A DNA stretch of 64,000 nt from Paraburkholderia sp. Tr-20389 (lineage in GTDB: Bacteria; Pseudomonadota; Gammaproteobacteria; Burkholderiales; Burkholderiaceae), in assembly GCF_017104565.1 (NCBI RefSeq), contig NZ_JAAGPD010000054.1, positions 1-64,000 on the forward strand. Reading direction: 5' to 3'. Within the stretch, counting starts at the first letter, position 1; every line of letters starts with the position of its first letter. Shown piece by piece: positions 28,869 to 36,492 of this stretch. The notes beneath the pieces are model-generated. The model was given only the letters and a program-made list of their open reading frames with translations, was not told where the DNA came from and made no database searches. The translations under genes were made by a program, and so were the position numbers.

Positions 28869-29776
28869 AGACACAAGTCTGCAACGCACATCATCGTCAA
28901 ATCAATCACTTACGGCCCATATTACCCGTCATGCGGGGGTACAAAAATGCCCAATGCTGCCCTAATGAAATCAACCACTTGCAGGGGGGTTTTGAACACG
29001 CCAGAGCGACACGGCGTCGCATGCAGGGCTCACGGACACTTCGTGACTTTGGCCTACGACGGTCGCCATAGGTGTAGCTGAACAATCCTCGACAGCGTTG
29101 ACTTGATATTGGTTGTGCTTAGCGAATCGTATTGACTCAGGTTTCGCGGCGCGAATAGAATCTGTCGTCTTCACAACTGGGCTGGACCATGGACACCTAC
29201 AGTGATCGTCCTTCGAACAGCTTGACTGCCTGACCGGCAGAACGTCTCGCGCCCTTCCCCGCGCCGCCGTCCTGCCCCCAAGCAGGCGGTGCCCGCCCTC
29301 GCAACACCTCTCGTGCACCCTGATTTGCGCCATTTCGGGCTGCGAATTCGCGCGTCCACATGGCACTGCACCGCGATTGCTCATTCGCGGCTGCTTGCGA
29401 TTCGCGCCTGACCGTCGCACAGGGAGCCGAAATGCCGAGTGTAAAAGGTACACCGTAGGGCCATCACCGCACCCATGACGTGCGCAAAGCGAGTCGAACG
29501 CTGTCGCCGCCGATGACGCGCCCGGCCGCCGTGTACGCCGGCTTCCCACGCATTGCGTCGAGCCAGACGCACGGAGAGTCAGAATGAACTTCGCCATTCT
29601 TTAGGCACAACTGCCCCGGCAGCGGTAATGGCCGCCGCTGCGCCGTCGCAAATCCGTCAGTTGCGTAACACCTGGCGCATGCGAGCTCTCGACCAACTCT
29701 CGGAGCCTCAACTCACGTTTCCCGCCGAAGGCCCTCCCCGCTCACGGAGGCGAGACTTCCAACATTCCTAACACAC
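28869..29776. other. Gene-poor accessory DNA upstream of mgtC
   Basis: No convincing gene is seen in these 908 bp. The longest ORFs are arginine-, serine- and cysteine-rich on the minus strand and look random. The last 100 bp holds a possible 30-codon leader ORF (29676-29768), with several proline codons near its middle, ahead of mgtC. Confidence 0.5.
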
Positions 29777-30484
29777 ATGACTGCCGACTTCATCTGGCGG
29801 CTGCTCGCCGCCTTCGCCTGCGGTGTCGCCATCGGTATCGAGCGGCAGATGCGCCAGCGCACCGCCGGGTTGCGCACCATCACGCTGGTCGCGAGTGGCG
29901 CGTGCCTGTTCGTCACGCTCGGCGTGCTAACGGGCAACGGGACTGCTGGCGTCACGCAGATCGCAGCCTACGTCGTATCCGGCGTCGGCTTCTTGGGGGG
30001 CGGCGTCATCATGCGCGACAAAGGCTCGATCCAAGGCATTAATACAGCGGCGACCCTGTGGTGCGCCGCCGCCGTCGGCGTCCTGTGCGGCTCGGGACAC
30101 TTCGGTCCGGCAATCGCGGGAACCGGACTCGTGCTGATAACCAATACTCTGCTGCGCGAAGTCAGCCGGGCCATCAACTCGACCCCAGTGTCAGGTGCGG
30201 ACTTGGTGCGCGAATACTTGTTGACGGTTATATGCCGCGAACAGGACGAAATCCATATCCGTACGCTGTTGTCGAACTCGATGTATTCTCAGCCGCTGTC
30301 TTTCCAGAGCTTGACCAGCCAGGATGTCCAAGGCGACCCGCCGCGTATCGAGGTCATCGCGACTGTGCGCATGCACCCGAAAGACCAGGCGAAACTGGAA
30401 CTGATGGCAAGCCGGATCAGCATGGAAAAGGGCGTGTCCAGCATTAGTTGGACCGGAAAGGAGACAGAAACCGCACCCGAGTGA
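29777..30484 (+). CDS. mgtC: MgtC/SapB-family inner-membrane protein
   Basis: The 235-residue protein has four to five N-terminal membrane helices with the family hallmarks CGVAIGIERQMRQRTAGLRT and GFLGGGVIMRDKGSIQGINT, then a cytoplasmic C-terminal domain (about 145-230) with an ACT-like pattern. MgtC proteins help survival in low magnesium, often by restraining the F-type ATP synthase. There is no magnesium ATPase gene beside it. It lies in accessory DNA. Confidence 0.85.
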   Translation: MTADFIWRLLAAFACGVAIGIERQMRQRTAGLRTITLVASGACLFVTLGVLTGNGTAGVTQIAAYVVSGVGFLGGGVIMRDKGSIQGINTAATLWCAAAVGVLCGSGHFGPAIAGTGLVLITNTLLREVSRAINSTPVSGADLVREYLLTVICREQDEIHIRTLLSNSMYSQPLSFQSLTSQDVQGDPPRIEVIATVRMHPKDQAKLELMASRISMEKGVSSISWTGKETETAPE

Positions 30485-30651
30485 GGGCATAACAGAAGGG
30501 CGGTATGAGAAGAATAGAGGCGCCAGCAACAAGAGTGCATCAAGTCCAGTTGCGGGGCTCATCTGATAAAGGTAGAGAGATGCTGTCGCCGACCTCTGCT
30601 ATTGAGAGGACCAACGGACCGATTTGGGTCGTCCTGAGCCGAACGCTGGGA

Positions 30652-30675
30652 AGGACCCGCAGGAATCGAACTTGC
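30652..30675 (-). pseudogene. tRNA 3'-end remnant
   Basis: On the minus strand, GCAAGTTCGATTCCTGC (30675-30659) has the sequence of a tRNA T arm, with one mismatched pair, and is followed by GGGTCCT as an acceptor 3' strand. The upstream part does not fold into anticodon and D arms. It may be a leftover attachment-site half from a tRNA-targeting element. The surrounding 30485-30770 interval has no gene. Confidence 0.4.
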
Positions 30676-30770
30676 ATTAGCCTCCTGTAAGCGTCGAATC
30701 GTTCACTCGGCATGATTCATCATCCGAGACATTGATAAATTCATTGGTTTTGGGAAAGGACAATCCAGCC

Positions 30771-31331
30771 ATGGAAAAGAAGATTATTACCGCTACGCTG
30801 GCCGGAACTGCACTGCTTCTAGGCGCCTGTGTATACATTCCTCGACCCGGCCCGGTCGGCAACCGTGCCGTGCCTCAGCCCGCCCGAGCGGTGAACCTCG
30901 ACAAATACATGGGCCGGTGGTACGAACAATTTCGCTACGAGGCTTCGTTTGAAAAGGACATGGACAACGTCACAGCTACGTACTCGCTCAACGACGACGG
31001 TACGGTCAAGGTCGTCAATCGCGGGTGCAAACCGGGCGGCGCCGGTAATTTCAGGGAATCGATCGGCAAAGCGAAAATCACAGATCCGAGAACTAATGCG
31101 AAACTGAAAGTCTCGTTCTTCGGGCCGTTCTACGGGAATTACTGGGTCCTAGACCATGGCGACGACTATGACTGGTCAATTGTCGGCGAGCCGTCAGGTC
31201 GCTACCTGTGGGTGCTGACGCGCACGCCGCACCCCGCCGCCAGCGTGCTTGCCAGTCTGGAGGCCCGCGTGAAGGAACTTGGTTACGATTGGTCGCTCGT
31301 CAGGGTGACGAACCAGAGTGGGCAGTATTGA
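30771..31331 (+). CDS. blc: Outer-membrane lipoprotein lipocalin (Blc)
   Basis: From ATG 30771 (GAAAGGA upstream) the product has 186 residues with a lipoprotein signal peptide and lipobox LLGAC. The mature protein has the lipocalin signature YMGRWYEQFRYEASFE, with a strand series ending WVLTRTPHPA. It should sit in the outer membrane and bind fatty acids or lysophospholipids. It is on the same strand as mgtC, in accessory DNA. Confidence 0.87.
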   Translation: MEKKIITATLAGTALLLGACVYIPRPGPVGNRAVPQPARAVNLDKYMGRWYEQFRYEASFEKDMDNVTATYSLNDDGTVKVVNRGCKPGGAGNFRESIGKAKITDPRTNAKLKVSFFGPFYGNYWVLDHGDDYDWSIVGEPSGRYLWVLTRTPHPAASVLASLEARVKELGYDWSLVRVTNQSGQY

Positions 31332-31449
31332 CGTCAAAGTCGCTTCGTATCGCTTGCTTCATAGCGCATAAGACGAGCGACTGGGAGGTCTCGGCGGGCG
31401 GAGACCAACGGGATTGAGCTCAGCAAACAGATCAGGCAGGAACCCCGCT

Positions 31450-31803
31450 TTACGGGTCCCGATTAGTGGACCGCAAGAAGGCGAAGTATGCATTCCAGTA
31501 GGCCAATCGCGTCTCCCAGACTTCGCTCAATGCATAGAAGGAATACTCCAACTCATCTCGGAGGCGTTGCGCTTGCGAGGTGTCCGAACCCTTGACGGCA
31601 AGCTCAAGGACGAGCGCACGCTGGCGAAGCAGATTTTTATATGACGCAGCGACCCTCGCCCGAGTCTCAGATTCAGCGCGGTCCTCTGGAGGGAGTGAAT
31701 TCGTCTCAACTTTTCCGAGAGCTTTCGGTAACACGATAGCCTCCGCAACACCCCCTGATCGTATGCTGGCTAAATCTGACTCCGCCGTCTTGACCTGCCT
31801 CAA
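31450..31803 (-). CDS. Hypothetical protein, helical
   Basis: The 117-residue ORF is mostly helical and charged, with a C-terminal stretch DELEYSFYALSEVWETRLAY followed by WNAYFAFLR. No membrane segment or known motif is visible. Amino-acid composition looks protein-like, but no ribosome-binding site is clear. It may be a moron or accessory gene. The following 517 bp (31804-32321) has no gene I can support. Confidence 0.4.
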   Translation of the reverse strand: MRQVKTAESDLASIRSGGVAEAIVLPKALGKVETNSLPPEDRAESETRARVAASYKNLLRQRALVLELAVKGSDTSQAQRLRDELEYSFYALSEVWETRLAYWNAYFAFLRSTNRDP

Positions 31804-32321
31804 TGGGCTCTCATAAAGCTATTGTAAATCGCAGCCGTCTTCGAGGCGTGACGTGCTGGCATGACCGACTGAACGCACGACGACGCGAGAGATCGTGTAA
31901 CGAGAAGTACGACCGTTGACACGGATCAAACGTCGTGCTGCCGCCTGCCATATCGTTGATTCGCCAGGGCCGTTCAAGTCCCACCTCCCGGCTCCTGGTG
32001 TTGTGGCTGACATTGAGGTCCCCGCCGGCCGCGTAGGCTGGACACTTCGAATCCTCACGGCTGGCGGGTCTTTTTCAGATCGCAATGGATCGCAAGCGAA
32101 TGTGCACCCAACGGTCCAGAACAAGGGCGAACTGACTGGAGAACCCGCCCTTGGACCGCAAGGAAATCTCCCAAGCTGGATTCGTCTGCACTCGCGGAGC
32201 GAGACTCCGCGATCCGGCATGTCCTCCCGCGATCAACAGCAAGCTGCGGGCCTGTGATCTGACGGCTATTACTCGCTGGTGAGGCTACGCGCCGAGCGGA
32301 ATTGGTTTCTGTCGCTATCGC

Positions 32322-32939
32322 TCAGCCCGCGTCTCCCGAACTGACGACTGCCTGCACGCTGCGCAGCATATCTGCCAGATATCGCAGCAAGCCGACGATA
32401 TCGCCAAGCTCCATGAGGCCAGTCCTCTTCCCGTCGCCGAACAGCAATGTGCCATCGAGCTTCTCATCGATAACGATGTTGCCATATGCGGCACGCGGGC
32501 GGTATTCATCCGGGTTGAGCCGGAACGTATTGTCGTTGAGCGCCGCATCGCGCAGACGCATCAAGAACTGCACCTCGGGGGCGCGTGAGTCCGACATCCG
32601 ATGCACTTCGAAGAGATCTGCCACCGCCACGATTGCGTTTGTACTCGGAATGCGCGTCGCAAAGGCGAGGCGCTGCGCGGCGTTGCTGAACACAGGCCAC
32701 TCAGGCACATCCGCCGACGCCATGTGTTTGGTCGGTGCGCCCTCTGCACTACGTTCAGGGTCTCTACCGGCGGCACTCTTCACCGCCAGCAGGGGCTCGG
32801 CCGCACTCAGGTCCGGAGCTTTTTCACCATTAACAATCCAGTCGGAAAGCAGACTGGCGTATACGGATAGGCTTAATAGCTGAGCATTGATAAATGCGAT
32901 TGCTGAATTACTTGCTTGGCGCGGGTGTGTTTGCGGCAT
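32322..32939 (-). CDS. Hypothetical protein
   Basis: From ATG 32939, behind GTAGGAGCC, the product has 205 residues. It has no membrane helix. The middle has a protein-like stretch (AAQRLAFATRIPSTNAIVAV followed by ADLFEVHRMSD) and the C-terminus LRYLADMLRSVQAVVSSGD is helical. I do not recognise the family. The good ribosome-binding site and balanced composition support that it is a real accessory gene. Confidence 0.55.
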   Translation of the reverse strand: MPQTHPRQASNSAIAFINAQLLSLSVYASLLSDWIVNGEKAPDLSAAEPLLAVKSAAGRDPERSAEGAPTKHMASADVPEWPVFSNAAQRLAFATRIPSTNAIVAVADLFEVHRMSDSRAPEVQFLMRLRDAALNDNTFRLNPDEYRPRAAYGNIVIDEKLDGTLLFGDGKRTGLMELGDIVGLLRYLADMLRSVQAVVSSGDAG

Positions 32940-33144
32940 GTCGGCTCCTACAGTTCTGTCAGCGTTGCGCAACTCTCATACCTACTCGCGATTGATGCAT
33001 TTCCCCGGCCGAGCTCCGCCCAGCAGTATGGCTCCGACTGCTGATCAGTCCGACTGCATTCGGCACGCTCCCCACGCTCGAAGACGACGGGACACATCGT
33101 CAGAAAAGAGCGTTTGACGCCTGCGGCGACTTCGGAAAAAAAAG

Positions 33145-33168
33145 GACCGGACACAAATGCGTCCGGTC
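33145..33168 (-). terminator. Intrinsic terminator (minus strand)
   Basis: GACCGGAC and GTCCGGTC form the stem; the minus strand continues into a run of eight T. It would end the 33246-33674 transcript. A second inverted pair (GGTTCTGGC at 33174, GCCAGAACC at 33198) lies just upstream. Confidence 0.8.
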
Positions 33169-33245
33169 AAAACGGTTCTGGCCATTCCGAGGGCCGTGCC
33201 AGAACCTGAGAGACCTACAGTGTCGCATGCCGCGGGCCTGAGCTT

Positions 33246-33674
33246 TCAACGAACCTGATGCAAGAGCATCCTCGCCTCACACAGTCGTTGGATTGCTTCA
33301 ACAATCGGCGATGTGTAATCGAGCTGCCAGTTTGAGGAAAATAGCGTAGCCAATCGGGTAACGCTCTGCAGCGCGCAATAACGGTTCAGCTTTGAGGCGA
33401 CCTCTATGGCGGTGACTCCAGCGTTGCATCTGTCTAGCCAGGAGAGACTAACCCGATTGTATGCACACCATCCCTGCGCCGATTCGACAAGGTGGTCAGT
33501 CCGCAACCATGCCCCCGTGTCGGCGCGCGCGTAGAGTTGTGCGACAACGAGGTAGCACAGCAGGCGCGTCCGAGGCAGATTGCTAACGGATTTCACAATT
33601 GTGATCGAAAAAGCCAAAAGGAGAAGCGGCCCCAGTACGGTACGTGCACTCCGCATGGCATTCGCCAAAAGCAT
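33246..33674 (-). CDS. Hypothetical membrane-anchored protein
   Basis: The 142-residue ORF has an N-terminal hydrophobic segment (LGPLLLLAFSITIVKSV) that could be a signal anchor, and a cysteine-containing tail. No family is recognised. A strong terminator follows on the same strand. It may be a lysogenic-conversion gene, or a chance ORF; the start is unclear (33674 or 33656). The region 33675-34331 to its right has no supported gene. Confidence 0.42.
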   Translation of the reverse strand: MLLANAMRSARTVLGPLLLLAFSITIVKSVSNLPRTRLLCYLVVAQLYARADTGAWLRTDHLVESAQGWCAYNRVSLSWLDRCNAGVTAIEVASKLNRYCALQSVTRLATLFSSNWQLDYTSPIVEAIQRLCEARMLLHQVR

Positions 33675-34331
33675 AGTATATGCTCGCCGCCCTGAAGTTG
33701 AACAGCAATATGCAATGGGCTAAGACACGGGCGTCTCGCGCGCCGCCCATCCCGAAATGCAAATCATTCGGTGAGCGTGACCAGCGGCCCAATGCTTAGA
33801 TCGCGCATGCAAATGCCCCTATACCCATCTTCAGAGCTAGACCCGTCAGTCACGTGCATACGGACTGTCCTAAACCACGTTCATTTCAGAATGAGACATG
33901 TCTAATTGCTCCGCTTGTCACTTCGCGATTAGGCTTGGACTTTCTTGCAACGTGCCACGACAGCCCACAAAATGCGGAAAGTGCAACTCTCCCGTCTTCT
34001 TCGCCGCCTTATCGCAACGCCGGTATCTCGCTATACAGAAATTCAGAATATCTTCTGGTTCTTTCCGATAGGAGGCTACTCTTCTCTTCTAAGCGGATCT
34101 CTCACCATGCTGGAACATCTCGTCCACTACTGTGAAACACACTGGACCGATTACCTTTTTATCAACTGATGCTTTCTGGTGCCTCGAATTCCGGCTGGAT
34201 CGTGGTCAATCGAACCGTGGTCGAGAATAATCAAATTCTCTACATTTCTTCGTAGAAAGCCGACTCTGTTACCACCCTTTTCTACCGCGTTGCGCGGTAC
34301 CGGAAAAGAACCGCCGGTAGCAACCAAATCA
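33675..34331. other. Gene-poor stretch at the left prophage edge
   Basis: These 657 bp are less GC-rich than the prophage. Only short ORFs occur, none with a ribosome-binding site or protein-like composition. The left attachment site of the prophage may be here, but I could not find a repeat matching the right side. Confidence 0.4.
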
Positions 34332-35123
34332 CTAGAAAAGCCCGACTGGAGAAGCCGCATCGTCCCAGCTAAACACCACCAGTTCTTTTCGCACACCGCC
34401 GCGGCCACCACCGCCGACAGTGTATGTAATGTCGGCAGTTTCAATGTGGAAGCCATCAAACACGCGTCGCATGTCAGGATGGTCATTCAGGCTCACAATC
34501 GCTTTTCCCTCGATTGATCGCAATCGCGCTGCCATATCCTCGTACTGTGACATCATAAACGGGGTACCGTAACCTTCTGTCTGCCAGTATGGCGGATCCA
34601 TATAAAACAGCGTATGGGGACGGTCATATTTGTCGAGGCACGCCTTCCAGTCGAGGTTTTCGATGTAGGTGCTCGCAAGCCGCAAGTGCGCAGCCGAAAG
34701 ATTTTCCTCCAGCCTCAACAGGTTGAGGCCGGGAGGGCAAGTGGTTGCTGTGCCGAATGTCTGTCCCTCCACTTTTCCGCCGAAACAGCTTTGCTGCAGG
34801 TAGTAGAACCTGGCGGCTCGCTGAATGTCAGTGAGCGTCACAGGCGAGGTCTCCTGAAGCCATCGGAACACTTGCCGGCTGGACAGCGCCCATTTAAACT
34901 GGCGGACGAACTCTTCGAGATGGTGTTGCACGACCCGATACAGGTTGATCAATTCTCCATTGATGTCGTTGATAACCTCGACCGGCGCAGGAGGCCTTAA
35001 AAAGTAAAGCGCTGCTCCCCCTGCAAACACCTCAACGTAGCACTCATGCTTTGGAAATCGCGGGATCAGATGATCTGCGAGACGACGCTTGCCGCCCAAC
35101 CATGGGACGATAGGATTTGCCAT
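34332..35123 (-). CDS. Prophage DNA adenine methyltransferase (D12 class)
   Basis: The 263-residue protein has the Dam-type SAM motif PWLGGKRRLADHL at the N-terminus, YVEVFAGGAALYF, INDINGELINLYR and the catalytic FYMDPPYWQTEGYG (DPPY). It methylates adenine N6, in the phage-type D12 family. The target sequence is not visible. No restriction enzyme lies beside it, so protection of phage DNA or regulation is likely. It lies after the lysis genes, at the end of the late transcript. Confidence 0.88.
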   Translation of the reverse strand: MANPIVPWLGGKRRLADHLIPRFPKHECYVEVFAGGAALYFLRPPAPVEVINDINGELINLYRVVQHHLEEFVRQFKWALSSRQVFRWLQETSPVTLTDIQRAARFYYLQQSCFGGKVEGQTFGTATTCPPGLNLLRLEENLSAAHLRLASTYIENLDWKACLDKYDRPHTLFYMDPPYWQTEGYGTPFMMSQYEDMAARLRSIEGKAIVSLNDHPDMRRVFDGFHIETADITYTVGGGGRGGVRKELVVFSWDDAASPVGLF

Positions 35124-35223
35124 ATAGGAGAAGGTGTCGTCGGAGATTCGGTGCTGACTTGGCCATGAGCGCGAGGATCATACATCATGATCAGACTGCC
35201 GCACTCGCCCTGCTTCACGAAGC

Positions 35224-35763
35224 CTATTTCAAGATAGCATCACAGTTCAACGTGTGTGGACGGATGGTGCATATATATCCCTGCAACGCTCTTAGTTTCT
35301 CAATCTCGGCCTCGTCGACTCCCGCCACCTCGAAAATGCGTTGAGCAGTCGCTGGGTCGATGTCTGCGAAGGTGGGGGCATCATGGCCCATGCCGGAGGT
35401 GCCGGAAGCTCCATCATCGGGAGAGGGTTTGTCTTTTCGCAACCGGACGTACAACCGCTCGTTCCCTGCAGAAATAAGATTGCGATAATGACGATCGATG
35501 TTCTCACGGGCCAGTCTCTCCTTGGTCAAAGCGGCGTCCATGGCTTCGAGTTTCCTTTGCGTGAGCGCCTTCTCGGACATTGCTTTCCGTTGCGCCTCCA
35601 AATCATGATCCGCTATTGTTTTCAGCGTTCGCATGTACTGCTCATTGTCCTTTGCATGAGCAAGCTTCTCCGACGCCAGTTGAGGCGCCTCCAATAAGCG
35701 CTCGACTCCCGCGCCAACAACTAATCCCAAGACGGCCGCTGCGGCGCATGTAAAGCAACGCAT
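35224..35763 (-). CDS. Prophage i-spanin (Rz-like)
   Basis: From ATG 35763 the product has 179 residues: an N-terminal signal anchor (CFTCAAAAVLGLVVGAGVER), then a long charged coiled coil (about 35-110: MSEKALTQRKLEAMDAALTK) as in Rz. Its start overlaps the endolysin stop by one base (TGATG). The inner-membrane spanin links to the lipoprotein Rz1 encoded inside this gene, to fuse the membranes at lysis. Confidence 0.8.
   Translation of the reverse strand: MRCFTCAAAAVLGLVVGAGVERLLEAPQLASEKLAHAKDNEQYMRTLKTIADHDLEAQRKAMSEKALTQRKLEAMDAALTKERLARENIDRHYRNLISAGNERLYVRLRKDKPSPDDGASGTSGMGHDAPTFADIDPATAQRIFEVAGVDEAEIEKLRALQGYICTIRPHTLNCDAILK
35292..35507 (-). CDS. Prophage o-spanin (Rz1-like), nested in Rz
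   Basis: This 71-residue ORF lies wholly inside the Rz gene in another frame. It has a lipoprotein signal (SIVIIAILFLQGTSGC, with lipobox TSGC) and a short proline-rich mature part (LPMMELPAPPAWAMMPPPSQ), both features of Rz1. Nested Rz1 is the known lambda arrangement. It would sit in the outer membrane and bind Rz across the periplasm. Confidence 0.75.
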   Translation of the reverse strand: MRTSIVIIAILFLQGTSGCTSGCEKTNPLPMMELPAPPAWAMMPPPSQTSTQRLLNAFSRWRESTRPRLRN

Positions 35764-36260
35764 CAGTTGATTCCCCTTTCGCAAAGGGCTCGCTCTTCGG
35801 CGCGCCTGCGAACCAGCCCCGGAAGCACCTCGCCCTTAGACGTCACCCATTGGGGAGTTCCATTGTCGGACTCATTGATTGCACGACACGCGCCTCTCCA
35901 ATCACCCTCATTGAATCGCCGTGCGGTCGTGCTCGCAGCGTAGTTCGCCACGCCGATGTTGTACGCAAAACTTATCGCTGCCGCGAGTTGGTAAGGGTGT
36001 CCACGCAGTCCGGGGGTAATTTTCAATACGGGCTCAGCATGCGCGGTCAACTGTGACTCGAGCGAGTCCCTACATTCGTCATCGCTGTACCGTCTGCCTA
36101 CGACGACATCATGCGTATCACCTGCGCACTTCGTTGGGATACCGGCCGAATCAATGTAGCCACGGCGCACCATTCCCTCGAACTTCGGTATAACGCAATA
36201 GAGAAGGGCCGCAGTTGCGGCCCCCACGACGCCCGCGAGCGTCTTCTTCTGCACAGCCAT
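35763..36260 (-). CDS. Prophage endolysin, GH24 lysozyme with SAR anchor
   Basis: The 165-residue protein has an N-terminal weakly hydrophobic segment (LAGVVGAATAALLYCVI), as in signal-arrest-release endolysins such as P21 Lyz. The T4-lysozyme catalytic triad is intact: Glu28, Asp37 and Thr43 in FEGMVRRGYIDSAGIPT, with the E-8x-D-5x-T spacing. It cuts the peptidoglycan sugar chain after release from the membrane. It lies between holin and spanin genes. Confidence 0.88.
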   Translation of the reverse strand: MAVQKKTLAGVVGAATAALLYCVIPKFEGMVRRGYIDSAGIPTKCAGDTHDVVVGRRYSDDECRDSLESQLTAHAEPVLKITPGLRGHPYQLAAAISFAYNIGVANYAASTTARRFNEGDWRGACRAINESDNGTPQWVTSKGEVLPGLVRRRAEERALCERGIN

Positions 36261-36266
36261 CGTGTA

Positions 36267-36470
36267 TTAAAGTCGCCGAAATCTTCCGGATCGCTCGCGC
36301 CGGTCCTTTCTTAACGCAAAGATAAAGCTCGCTCCTATGTACACAAGCGTTGCCACGGCCACCCACCAGTTAATGTCGCGACTGCTTAACCATATCCAGA
36401 AGTTGCCGCCTGCGACCGGGGCGCCCTTCACTGCACTGGCAGCGAGGCTCTCCTTTAATCCGCTCTCCAT
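36267..36470 (-). CDS. Prophage holin/pinholin-like membrane protein
   Basis: From ATG 36470 the product has 67 residues: a small polar N-terminus, one strong helix (WWVAVATLVYIGASFIFAL) and a charged tail (RKDRRERSGRFRRL). It sits seven bases before the SAR endolysin gene. This size, location and tail are typical of small holins or pinholins that depolarise the membrane to free SAR endolysins. Confidence 0.72.
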   Translation of the reverse strand: MESGLKESLAASAVKGAPVAGGNFWIWLSSRDINWWVAVATLVYIGASFIFALRKDRRERSGRFRRL

Positions 36471-36492
36471 ACCTCGTCCTATTCTCCTGTTG

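Noticed and set aside
28971-29597. A 208-residue minus-strand gene upstream of mgtC
   Set aside because: Its composition (many Cys, Arg, Ser, no pattern) looks random and there is no ribosome-binding site.
30640-30720. A complete tRNA gene
   Set aside because: Only a T-arm and acceptor 3' strand can be formed. No anticodon stem-loop or D arm is present upstream on the minus strand.
31819-32257. Overlapping ORFs on both strands in the 31.8-32.3 kb gap
   Set aside because: Each is low in structure-forming residues and neither has a start signal. I could not show homology by reading.
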